Source: Bradyrhizobium oropedii
GTDB lineage: Bacteria; Pseudomonadota; Alphaproteobacteria; Rhizobiales; Xanthobacteraceae
Reading direction: 5' to 3'
Length of the DNA: 48,659 nucleotides
Assembly (NCBI RefSeq): GCF_020889685.1
Contig: NZ_JACMYO010000049.1
Span: 1 to 48,659, forward strand
The notes beneath the pieces were generated by a model that saw nothing but the letters and a program-made list of their open reading frames with translations, did no database searches and was not told the origin of the DNA. Made by a program: the position numbers and the translations under genes. Shown one piece after another: positions 38,103-46,251 of this stretch (positions are counted from its first letter, which is position 1; every line of letters begins with the position of its first letter).

Positions 38103-39664
38103 GCGGAACTGTCATCGATGAGCTTGTCCTCGAGCTGGGGCTCGATGGCCGCAACTTCACCAAGGAGCAGAAAGAGCTGCTGAGCCAGCTGCGCGAGCTT
38201 GAAGAGGAATCGCTGAAGGGCGCCAACCGCGCCGAACGGAACGCCAAGAACCTAACCGACATGTTCGCGTCGTTCCGCCGCGAAGCGATCGGCGCCCTCG
38301 GCGTCTTTCTCGGCGGCCGCGGCGTGATGGAGTTCACGAACTACATCACCGGCATGGACGCCAATGTCGGGCGCCTCGCCCAGACGATGAACATGTCGGC
38401 CCGCGAGATCGCTGCCTGGCAGGGGGCGGCCCGAGCCGCGGGCGGGACCGGTGAAGGAGTCACCGGCACCCTGCAGGCGATGACGCAGGACATGAACCGG
38501 TTCATGCTGACCGGTCAGGGCACGCTGGCGCAGATGCTGCGCCCGCTCGGGATAGGCCTCTTCGACGTCAATGGCCGGCTGAAGACGGCCGGCGAGCTGA
38601 TGGAGGAGCTTGCCGCGGCCGCGCAGCACATGGACCCCGCTCGGTTCTCGGCGTTCTTCGGCATGCTGCCAGGCGCCAATCAGGAAAGCCTGAACCTGCT
38701 CATCAACGGGCGGGACGAGCTGCGCAGGATCCTCGAGGCTCAGCGCCAGCTCAACAACGTGACGCCGGAATCGATCCGGCTGGCGAAGCAGTACCAGGAG
38801 GTGACGGTCGAGCTGGACACGTCCATGACGTCGTTCGGCCGCAACCTCGCGGTGCTCGTGCTGCCGGCGATAACGTCCGTTACGGGGGCGCTTGGCCAGC
38901 TGTTTGCGAAGTGGAACGTCACGCCCGGAAGTGCGGAGGACAAGGCGCAGAGCTCGGCGCTGCGGGACAAGCTGGTCTCCCGCTTTGGGAGCCCGCGCGC
39001 GATTCTGGAATGGATCGCCGGAAACTGGCCTATTGGAGATCCGAAGGAAACGCTTGCTCTTGCGGACAAATTGTACGGCCCGAAGGGCCAAGACGAGCGC
39101 GACGCCGCGAAGACCGCGACTGCCGGCGCGACCACCGCGCGATCGATCGCGCAGGGCGGCACGAACTGGACCAATTTCCTGAGCGGCCTGTCCTACCTCG
39201 AGACTTCCCACCAGAACGTCGGCAACAACACCTCAAGCGCGCAGGGATATTTCCAGTTCCTGAAGGGCACTGCGAAGCGCGCGACCGATGCCGGCATCCC
39301 AGATCCGCGGTATGGCAGCTACGACGAGCAGTCCGACGCGACGAAGCGCTATATCGAGCGGTTCTACCCGAAGGCCGCCGAGGCGATCGCGCGCGGCGAC
39401 TACCAGGGCGCCGAGCAGATGCTGAAGGGAGAATGGCCGAGCCTTCCGGGTGGCATCCAGCAGCAGACCCCTGCCCGCTATTCGACCTATCGGCAAACCC
39501 TTCAAGGCAACCAGTCGACGTCGAACAGCAGCACGAAGACCGTTCAGGTCGGCAGCGTCATCGTACACACCCAGGCGAAGGACGCAGAGGGAATCGGCCG
39601 CGACATTAAGCCCGTACTAGAACGCGGCGAGACAGTGTCCCAATTCAATACCGGCGCGGAGTGA
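38099..39664 (+). CDS. Tape measure protein with transglycosylase-like domain (521 aa)
   Basis: The N-terminal 350 residues are helical (EELVLELGLDGRNFTKEQKE-like coiled region, IGALGVFLGGRGVMEFTNYI), typical of a short tape measure. Residues 358-440 form a lysozyme/transglycosylase-like domain (FLSGLSYLETSHQN with probable E368; SAQGYFQFLKGTAKRATDAG). The protein sets tail length; at about 0.15 nm per residue it would give a tail of roughly 80 nm. The domain should open peptidoglycan during infection. Confidence 0.85.
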   Translation: MSGTVIDELVLELGLDGRNFTKEQKELLSQLRELEEESLKGANRAERNAKNLTDMFASFRREAIGALGVFLGGRGVMEFTNYITGMDANVGRLAQTMNMSAREIAAWQGAARAAGGTGEGVTGTLQAMTQDMNRFMLTGQGTLAQMLRPLGIGLFDVNGRLKTAGELMEELAAAAQHMDPARFSAFFGMLPGANQESLNLLINGRDELRRILEAQRQLNNVTPESIRLAKQYQEVTVELDTSMTSFGRNLAVLVLPAITSVTGALGQLFAKWNVTPGSAEDKAQSSALRDKLVSRFGSPRAILEWIAGNWPIGDPKETLALADKLYGPKGQDERDAAKTATAGATTARSIAQGGTNWTNFLSGLSYLETSHQNVGNNTSSAQGYFQFLKGTAKRATDAGIPDPRYGSYDEQSDATKRYIERFYPKAAEAIARGDYQGAEQMLKGEWPSLPGGIQQQTPARYSTYRQTLQGNQSTSNSSTKTVQVGSVIVHTQAKDAEGIGRDIKPVLERGETVSQFNTGAE

Positions 39665-39667
39665 CGG

Positions 39668-40273
39668 ATGCCGAACGTTCCGAACGTCCCGGGCGTTCCA
39701 GCGCTCGCATCGTACATCGCGGAGGGCATCACCCTCCTCGTCGCGGACGCGATATCGCTTCTGTTTGGAATTGGCGGCAGCAGCTACGACATCCTGTTGG
39801 ATGGCACCTCAGCCTTCGACTTCGATTCGATTGTCCGTCTCGGATATGGGCAGGAGTACGCGGTCGCGGATTACAAGGTCGAGCCCGGCAGCTTCGTCTC
39901 CTATGACAAGGTGCAGCTGCCGGCCGAGCTGAAGCTGCGCTGCACTTCGCGCGGTGACCCGGAATCATTCGCCGAGCTGGTCTCGCAAATTCAGGATGCC
40001 GTCGACGGCACCGATCTCTACGACATCCAGACACCGCAGCAGCTCTACGAGAGCTACAACCCGGTGCGATGGAGCTATGAGCAGTCCGCCACGAATGGTG
40101 TGGGCATGCTGATCGCAGACATCACTTTCCTGCAGATTCGGGAGTCGGAGGCCGCTGCATTCTCGAACACGCAGCAGCCCGGCCAAGCCGGTCAGGTCGG
40201 CGGCGGCAATGTCCAGCCGCAGACGATGACATCGCAGGAACAGAACGCGGTGTCCGCGGCGGGAGTGATGTGA
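39668..40273 (+). CDS. Baseplate protein (201 aa)
   Basis: Follows the tape measure; contains FDFDSIVRLGYGQEYAVADY KVEPGSFVSYDKVQLPAELK, a layout of baseplate proteins in DUF3383-type phages, and a Gln-rich C-terminus (QQPGQAGQVGGGNVQPQTMT). The N-terminal stretch MPNVPNVPGVPALASYIAEG is Pro-rich. It may connect tube to hub. Family name uncertain. Confidence 0.7.
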   Translation: MPNVPNVPGVPALASYIAEGITLLVADAISLLFGIGGSSYDILLDGTSAFDFDSIVRLGYGQEYAVADYKVEPGSFVSYDKVQLPAELKLRCTSRGDPESFAELVSQIQDAVDGTDLYDIQTPQQLYESYNPVRWSYEQSATNGVGMLIADITFLQIRESEAAAFSNTQQPGQAGQVGGGNVQPQTMTSQEQNAVSAAGVM

Positions 40274-40608
40274 TGCTGCTTGTTCCCACTCAGCCGGTGG
40301 CGAGCCAGCAGCTTCAGTGCCAGCTCGCCAATCAGGCGGTGACTCTGAACATCTACCAGCAGGCCTATGGGCTCTATATTGACGTGCTAGTGGGCGTCTC
40401 GCCGATCATCCAGGGCGTGATCGCGCTCGACCGGAACCGCATCGTCCGGTCCGCCTATCTAGGCTTTACGGGCGATTTCGTGTTCGTCGACCTTCAGGCG
40501 CCGGCAGGCCAGTTCGGTGCCGATCCGGTCTACACCGGCCTCAACACCCGTTTCATCCTCATCTATCTCGAGGCGGCTGACCTGGCGACGATAGGGCTGG
40601 CAGCGTGA
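40273..40608 (+). CDS. Baseplate plug-like protein (111 aa)
   Basis: A small beta-barrel-like protein (QLANQAVTLNIYQQAYGLYI, VIALDRNRIVRSAYLGFTGD FVFVDL) similar in pattern to the small plug proteins found before the hub in simple myophage baseplates. ATG at 40273 overlaps the previous stop; the end overlaps the hub gene by 4 bases. Confidence 0.72.
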   Translation: MLLVPTQPVASQQLQCQLANQAVTLNIYQQAYGLYIDVLVGVSPIIQGVIALDRNRIVRSAYLGFTGDFVFVDLQAPAGQFGADPVYTGLNTRFILIYLEAADLATIGLAA

Positions 40609-41531
40609 CGACCTTCACGAAGAAGCAGATCGAGGTTTCGATCCAGCTCGCCAGCAATCCGCAGACCAACCAGCCGGCGCAATTCTCCGAGACCGGCGGC
40701 GATACTCTGACGACCAATGACAAGCGGGTTTCAGCGCGGGTGCAGAATTCCGGCGCGCCGTCGAACTCGGCAGCGCAGGTCATGATCTACGGCCTGTCCG
40801 CCTCTGTCATGAACCAGCTGTCCACGCTCGGGATGGTGCTCAACCTCGTCCCGCGCAACACGCTCACGCTGAAGGCTGGCGATCAAGGCGGCGCGCTATC
40901 GGCGATCTTCTCTGGAACGATCGTCAATGCTTATGCGGACCTGAATGCCGCTCCCGACGTGCCGTTCATCATGAACTGCCAGTCCGGCCTGGCGGATGCG
41001 ACGAAGAACGTTCCGCCGACCACCTTCGCCGGCAGCACGCAGGTGTCGAACATCATGTCCGGCCTGGCCCGCCAGATGAACGTCGGATTCGAGAACAACG
41101 GCGTCAACACGGTCATATCGAACCCATACTACCGCGGGTCGCCCCAGCAACAGATGCGCCAGTGCGCCGAGGACGCCGGCATCAACGCCGAGATCGTCAA
41201 CGGCAATGTGCTCGCCATTTGGCCGCGGTTCGGATCGCGCAACACGCAGACCATCCCGCTGATCGCGCCACCACCCCAAGGTGGAATGATCCTCTACCCG
41301 TCGTTCACGCAGCAGGGAATTCTTGTGCGGAACGTCTTCAATCCGAACATCGCGTTCGGCGGCAAGGTTCAGGTTCAGACCAGCGAACAGGCCGCGCAGA
41401 AGGCGAACGGCGTCTGGACTGTCTACAAGCTCGACCTCGCGCTCGAATCCCAGGTGCCCAAGGGCAAATGGGAGATGGCGGCCTATTGCTACAATTCCAA
41501 CTCGCCTAACCCGGTGCTACCGCCGTCATGA
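40605..41531 (+). CDS. Baseplate hub protein (308 aa)
   Basis: Order and patterns fit a gp27/gp44-type hub: VMIYGLSASVMNQLSTLGMV, TLKAGDQGGALSAIFSGTIV NAYADL, then QQQMRQCAEDAGINAEIVNG and the C-terminal AFGGKVQVQTSEQAAQKANG. The hub links tube to spike. Overlaps neighbours by 4 bases on both sides. Confidence 0.82.
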   Translation: MTTFTKKQIEVSIQLASNPQTNQPAQFSETGGDTLTTNDKRVSARVQNSGAPSNSAAQVMIYGLSASVMNQLSTLGMVLNLVPRNTLTLKAGDQGGALSAIFSGTIVNAYADLNAAPDVPFIMNCQSGLADATKNVPPTTFAGSTQVSNIMSGLARQMNVGFENNGVNTVISNPYYRGSPQQQMRQCAEDAGINAEIVNGNVLAIWPRFGSRNTQTIPLIAPPPQGGMILYPSFTQQGILVRNVFNPNIAFGGKVQVQTSEQAAQKANGVWTVYKLDLALESQVPKGKWEMAAYCYNSNSPNPVLPPS

Positions 41532-42301
41532 CCGACAACACTGCGGGCTCTGGCAGCAACGGCGCCGGCCAGCAGCATCCGAACGACAGCGCGAGCGAGG
41601 CCAATGCGATCGCATTCGCGGTCAAGCGGATTCTCGCCAAATACGACACGATGCTGCCGGTCAAAGTCATCGCCGTGCACGCCGGAAGTGGTACACCGCC
41701 AGGTCCCGCGACCGTCGACGTGCAGCCGCTGGTGTCGCGCGTCGATGGCAACATGAACGGCGTCCAGGAAGGCACCGTCAGCGGGATCATCTGCTCTCGC
41801 ATCCAAGGCGGCCCTTGGGTGATCGTCTGCGATCCCGCGGTCGGCGATATCGGGTGGGTAGTTGCGGCCGACCGCGACATCTCGAAGATCAAGGCCGGCA
41901 ACGGCGCTGCAGGCCTGCCCGGCTCGTCGCGGCGATGGTCGATCGCCGATGGCGTCTACGCAGGCGCGATCCTCAACAAGGCGCCCAAGGCGTTCTTCTG
42001 GCTGAAGTCCGATGGCTCGCTGCAGGTGCAAGATAGCGGCGGCTACAAGATCCAGACCGACGGCCAAGGCAACGCAACGTTCACGGGCAACATGACCGTC
42101 GTCGGCAACCTCACCACGTCCGGCAACCTGCAGCTCGGCGGCAGCGTGTTGTCGCAGAACGGATCGGTCTACGGCGGCAACTTCGTCACTTCAGGCAACG
42201 TCACGGCGTCCGGCATCGGGCTCAAGGAGCACGTGCACACCTATACGGCGCCCAGCAGCGGCGGTTCGCCGGGCCAGCTTACGGGAGGGCCGCAGGGATG
42301 A
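41528..42301 (+). CDS. Central spike protein, Gp138 N-terminal type (257 aa)
   Basis: The OB-fold-like N-terminal domain has PVKVIAVHAGSGTPPGPATV DVQPLV and WVIVCDPAVGDIGWVV, typical of the phage Gp138 spike family. The C-terminal part is a beta-helix (NMTVVGNLTTSGNLQLGGSV) ending in KEHVHTYTAP; the H-x-H could bind the metal ion found at the tip of such spikes. It pierces the outer membrane. Confidence 0.88.
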   Translation: MTDNTAGSGSNGAGQQHPNDSASEANAIAFAVKRILAKYDTMLPVKVIAVHAGSGTPPGPATVDVQPLVSRVDGNMNGVQEGTVSGIICSRIQGGPWVIVCDPAVGDIGWVVAADRDISKIKAGNGAAGLPGSSRRWSIADGVYAGAILNKAPKAFFWLKSDGSLQVQDSGGYKIQTDGQGNATFTGNMTVVGNLTTSGNLQLGGSVLSQNGSVYGGNFVTSGNVTASGIGLKEHVHTYTAPSSGGSPGQLTGGPQG

Positions 42302-42675
42302 GCTCAACCTTGCTGCTCGACACCGCGAAGTGGGACCTCGTTCTCGACGCGAACGGCAATATCGCGGTCGCGGCCGAGCCGTACGCGCTCGCCCAGGATG
42401 CCGCGTCGGCAATCAAGGCGTGGAACGGCGAGGTCTATTACGACACTACGCTCGGCGTCATTTGGCGGCAGATCCTCGGCAAGACGCCGAACGCCGGCCT
42501 CATCAAGCAGCAGTGCCAGGCGCAAGCCGTTCTGGTGCCTGACGTCGCGTCAGCGCGCGTGTTTCTTCAAACAGTCGGCCGGCAGACAACCGGACAGGTT
42601 CAGGTCAAGAGCAAAGCGACCGGGCAGATCGCCGCCGCCAATTTCACAGTCATCAGCCCGCAAGGGATAGGTTAA
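42298..42675 (+). CDS. Baseplate wedge, gp25-like (125 aa)
   Basis: TLLLDTAKWDLVLDANGNIA, LAQDAASAIKAWNGEVYYDT and LKPNAGLIKQQ-like helix segments fit the gp25/gpW family of small baseplate wedge proteins with a lysozyme-like fold. It precedes the baseplate J gene, the standard order, and overlaps the spike gene by 4 bases. Confidence 0.82.
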   Translation: MSSTLLLDTAKWDLVLDANGNIAVAAEPYALAQDAASAIKAWNGEVYYDTTLGVIWRQILGKTPNAGLIKQQCQAQAVLVPDVASARVFLQTVGRQTTGQVQVKSKATGQIAAANFTVISPQGIG

Positions 42676-42678
42676 GGC

Positions 42679-44295
42679 ATGGCCCAGACTCTGGTCCCGT
42701 CCTTCACGTTCGGACCGACGGGATTCGTGGCGCCGTCTGGCCCCGCGGTGCTCACCGGCGTGCAAGGCGACATCAACGCGGCCTTCGGCAACACGCTGAA
42801 TTATCAGCTGACCACGCCTCAGGGCCAGCTCGCGCAGAGCCAGGCGGCGGTGATCTCGAACACCTATGGCACCTTCCAGTATTACACACAGCAGGTCGAT
42901 CCCGCATATGCGACCGGCCGGATGCAGGATGCGATCGGCCGCATCTACTTCATGGAGCGAGATCCGGCAGAGCCGACAATCCTTCAACTGAACTGCACCG
43001 GTGGTCCCATCACCATTCCGGTCGGAGCGCTGGTTCAGGATTCGAGCCTCAACCTGTATGCCTGCACGCAGGCGACGCAGATTCCGCCGATCGGCTCGGT
43101 GGTCGTGCCGTTCGCCTGCACTGTCCCGGGCCCGGTGTCGGTCCCGCAGACGGTCACGATCTATCAAGGCGTGAACGGATGGGACACGGTCGCGGTGGTC
43201 TCCGGCGTGATCGGCAGCAACGTCGAGGGACGCGCGGCATTCGAGACCCGGAGGCAGGACAGCGTAGCCGGCAACAGCTTTGGTGCCGCCGGCTCGATCA
43301 TCGGCGCCGTCTCGAAGGTTTCCGGGGTTCTCGACTACTTCGGCTATAGCAACAATACCCCGAACCCGGTGACGCTGTTCGGCGTCACGATCCCGGCGAA
43401 CTCGATCTATATCTCGGTCGCCGGCGGCACTCAGTCCGCTGTCGCAACCGCGATCCTCTCCAAAAAAGGCGGCGGCGCGCCCATGGCGGGCAACACGACC
43501 GTCACGGTCTACGACAACAATCCCCTGTACGCGACACCGATTCCGTACCAGATCACCTACACGATACCTGCGCCGCTGCAGCTCGTCTGGAATGTGGTCC
43601 TCGTCAACAATCCGCTCGTGCCGAGCGATGCTGCGACGCAAGTCCAGAATGCGCTGATCACAGCGCTTGCGGGACAGAGCACGCTAAACCCCGCCCCGCC
43701 TAAAGCCCGCATTGCCTCGACCGTCTATGCCGCCAACTACATCCCAGCGATCGCAGCGCTCGGATCATGGGCGCAGGTCGCGTCGATCAGCGTCGGTTCA
43801 ACGAACGCTCCGGTCGCCGTCGTGGTGGGCAATATCACCGGAACGACGCTCAATGTCGTGAGCGTCACCAGCGGCTCGATATCGCCTGGCAACATTCTGT
43901 TCGACCCCGATAACAGGATCGTCAACGGCACGTCGATCGTCTCCGGAAGCGGCGGCGTCGGCTCTTACACGATCAACAATCCGCAGACCCTCGGCGCGAC
44001 CTTCACCGGTACCGGAGCAGGAACCAACCTGACCGTGTCGGCGGTTACGGGTGTGATCGGTGCCGGCGACGTGCTCAGCGGCGCCGGCGTGCCGGCGAAC
44101 ACCACGATTGTGAGCGGACCCGCGGGAGGAGGCGCCGGCGTCTATGTCACCAGCAACCCGACGACGTCCGCTGGCGCGGCCTTGACCACGAATGCGGTGA
44201 TCTCGGTCGTCTCCGGTAACGGCACGTCGGTTGCGGTTCACGCCAACCAGGTCCCGCAGACCACGGCGCCGAACATCGCGGTATCAACGACGTGA
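42679..44295 (+). CDS. Baseplate J-like wedge protein with two inserted modules (538 aa)
   Basis: The N-terminal 380 residues match baseplate J proteins (GPAVLTGVQGDINAAFGNTL, EGRAAFETRRQDSVAGNSFG, LVNNPLVPSDAATQVQNALI). Residues 384-440 and 441-503 are two copies of the repeated module (LNVVSVTSGSISPGNILF ... GVGSYTINNPQTL; LTVSAVTGVIGAGDVLSG ... GAGVYVTSNPTT). A short end follows. J proteins form the wedge ring that triggers sheath contraction. Confidence 0.88.
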   Translation: MAQTLVPSFTFGPTGFVAPSGPAVLTGVQGDINAAFGNTLNYQLTTPQGQLAQSQAAVISNTYGTFQYYTQQVDPAYATGRMQDAIGRIYFMERDPAEPTILQLNCTGGPITIPVGALVQDSSLNLYACTQATQIPPIGSVVVPFACTVPGPVSVPQTVTIYQGVNGWDTVAVVSGVIGSNVEGRAAFETRRQDSVAGNSFGAAGSIIGAVSKVSGVLDYFGYSNNTPNPVTLFGVTIPANSIYISVAGGTQSAVATAILSKKGGGAPMAGNTTVTVYDNNPLYATPIPYQITYTIPAPLQLVWNVVLVNNPLVPSDAATQVQNALITALAGQSTLNPAPPKARIASTVYAANYIPAIAALGSWAQVASISVGSTNAPVAVVVGNITGTTLNVVSVTSGSISPGNILFDPDNRIVNGTSIVSGSGGVGSYTINNPQTLGATFTGTGAGTNLTVSAVTGVIGAGDVLSGAGVPANTTIVSGPAGGGAGVYVTSNPTTSAGAALTTNAVISVVSGNGTSVAVHANQVPQTTAPNIAVSTT

Positions 44296-44954
44296 CCGGC
44301 CCCTCATATCCACATCCGAATCCAGCTCCTGGGTCGAACGCCATCGGGACGTTCCAGATCGGCATCTCGCCGATCGGCACAATCCCGACGTTCGACCCCT
44401 GGGTCACGATCATGGCGCAGTACGCGAACTCGCCGACTATCACGTCATGGATACAGGCGTTCAACGCCGCGATGGACCTCACTCAGGCGCTCGACAATTT
44501 CTATGACCTGATGTGGAACGTGATGACCGCACAAGGCTACGGCCTCGACGTCTGGGGTCGGATCGTCGGCGTGCAACGAGCAATCGCAATCCCAGGCAAC
44601 GTCCAGTTCTTCGGATTCCAGGAGGCCGGCTCGAGCTGGACCGGATTCGGACAGGGCGGCTTCTATAGCGGCGGCGGCCTGACGCAGAACTACCTCTTGA
44701 CCGATCCTGACTTCCGAAAGCTGGTGCTCGCTAAGGCAGCGGGCAACATCTCCGATGGCGCAATTCCATCGGTGAACCAGATCCTGCTCAATCTCTTTCC
44801 TGGTCGTGGCGCCTGCTACGTCGCTGACAATCAGGACATGAGCGTCACATACACGTTCCAGTTCGGGCTCACGCCCGTCGAGGTCGCGATCGTCCTGCAG
44901 GCCAACGTCCTGCCAACCGCCGCTGGCGTCACCGTCAAGATTTTCGCGAGCTGA
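44292..44954 (+). CDS. DUF2612-like baseplate/tail protein (220 aa)
   Basis: WNVMTAQGYGLDVWGRIVGV QR and YLLTDPDFRKLVLAKAAGNI are typical of the DUF2612 family, which follows baseplate J genes, comparable to the gpI position of Mu. Its N-terminus is Pro-rich. Likely the baseplate-to-fibre adaptor. ATG overlaps the J stop (4 bases). Confidence 0.85.
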   Translation: MTGPSYPHPNPAPGSNAIGTFQIGISPIGTIPTFDPWVTIMAQYANSPTITSWIQAFNAAMDLTQALDNFYDLMWNVMTAQGYGLDVWGRIVGVQRAIAIPGNVQFFGFQEAGSSWTGFGQGGFYSGGGLTQNYLLTDPDFRKLVLAKAAGNISDGAIPSVNQILLNLFPGRGACYVADNQDMSVTYTFQFGLTPVEVAIVLQANVLPTAAGVTVKIFAS

Positions 44955-44968
44955 GGAATTCAAACCAG

Positions 44969-46237
44969 ATGAAAACCGGTATTCGGCTCGTTTGGGCCGT
45001 CGCACTGCTGTGGCTTTGTCAGCTGGCTGGCGCCGCGGCGATGTCGCAATCCCAAATCCCGACGAAGTTCAACATCCCCTTCGGGAACGGCGCCGGCGGC
45101 CCCTATATCCGCAACATCCCTCAATCCTCGCAGATCGGCATTCAGAACTGCGCCGCGTCTCTGACGGACGGCTTCCCGCCCCTCACATTCGTGCCTGCGG
45201 CCGCCGGTGGATGCCCACCGTTCGGCCAGGATATGAACGGCATCCTGCGGCAGATCACGCAGTGGAATGTGTGGATGCAGGCCGTATCCGGCCTGCCTTA
45301 TGACGCAGCCTTCTCGGCCGCGGTGAGCGGATATCCGAAAGGCGCGATCGTTCAGTCGACGGTGCTGCAGGGGCGCCTCTGGTACTCGACGGCCGACAAC
45401 AACACCACCAATCCAGATTCGACCGCAGGCTCGTCGGCCGGCTGGATCGTGCTGCCCGGCACCTATGCGCCTGGCGTGCCGATCCCGGTCCTGTCCGCCA
45501 GCTCTCCTCCCCCCAATGCCGTGCCCGCGAACGGCTTGACCGTTGGCAACGCATCCTCGAACGCAACCAATCGCGCGAACACCGACACGTTCTGGCTGTT
45601 CTCGTTCCTTTGGTCGAACTGCTCCAGTTGCGTACTCTACAATTCCTCCGGCAGCGTCGTGTCGCGGGGCGCTAGCGCAGCGGCGGACTTTGCAGCCAAT
45701 TACGCGGTTCAAGCGCTCAATCTTAATGGCACTGCGCTGGTAGGTGCGGACTCTATGGCCGGGACGACCTCGTCCCTGCTGGCTAACGCCCCTGTAGTGT
45801 CCGGCTCGCGAACGGTGCCTGGCTCAATTCTGGGCGAGAACCAGCACCAGCTCACCGGTGCCGAATTGCCGGTCACCACGCCAACATTCAGCGGCAACGC
45901 TGTCACTCCGACATTCAGCGGCAATGCCGTCACGCCGACATTCTCCGGGTCGACCGGTACAGTCAACGTGTCGTCGACACAGCCCAACATCGTGGTCGGG
46001 CCGCTTACAGCGTCCACCACTGGCGGCGGCGGCTTCAACTTCCTCTGGCCGGCGGCGCTAGGCATCACGGTCAACTCGTCTGGCTCGTTCACTCCAGCCG
46101 GATCCGTCTCAACAATCGTGCCATCGGGCGCGGTTTCAACAATCACTCCGTCAGGCTCGATTTCCTCATTCGGCAGCAACGGCGCTCACAACAACGTCGA
46201 GCGATCAGCCGTTGTCTATTGGTATCTCTCGCTCTGA
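44969..46237 (+). CDS. Tail-fibre/collar-like receptor protein with signal peptide (422 aa)
   Basis: The N-terminus MKTGIRLVWAVALLWLCQLA GAAA looks like a Sec signal peptide, unusual for a fibre. Then come typical fibre parts: QSQIPTKFNIPFGNGAGGPY, FGQDMNGILRQITQWNVWMQ AVSG and GYPKGAIVQSTVLQGRLWYS. The C-terminal part has tandem repeats (TPTFSGNAV twice, 45884-45950) and ends NGAHNNVERSAVVYWYLSL, the H-N-N end typical of tail-collar fibres. It likely determines host range. Confidence 0.78.
   Translation: MKTGIRLVWAVALLWLCQLAGAAAMSQSQIPTKFNIPFGNGAGGPYIRNIPQSSQIGIQNCAASLTDGFPPLTFVPAAAGGCPPFGQDMNGILRQITQWNVWMQAVSGLPYDAAFSAAVSGYPKGAIVQSTVLQGRLWYSTADNNTTNPDSTAGSSAGWIVLPGTYAPGVPIPVLSASSPPPNAVPANGLTVGNASSNATNRANTDTFWLFSFLWSNCSSCVLYNSSGSVVSRGASAAADFAANYAVQALNLNGTALVGADSMAGTTSSLLANAPVVSGSRTVPGSILGENQHQLTGAELPVTTPTFSGNAVTPTFSGNAVTPTFSGSTGTVNVSSTQPNIVVGPLTASTTGGGGFNFLWPAALGITVNSSGSFTPAGSVSTIVPSGAVSTITPSGSISSFGSNGAHNNVERSAVVYWYLSL
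45884..45950 (+). repeat. 27-bp tandem repeats within a fibre gene
   Basis: ACATTCAGCGGCAACGCTGT is followed 27 bp later by ACATTCAGCGGCAATGCCGT and then by a partial third copy (ACATTCTCCGGG). They encode T-F-S-G-N-A-V-T-P units. Copy number could vary by slippage and alter the fibre tip. Confidence 0.7.
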
Positions 46238-46251
46238 AGGCACGCGATCTG

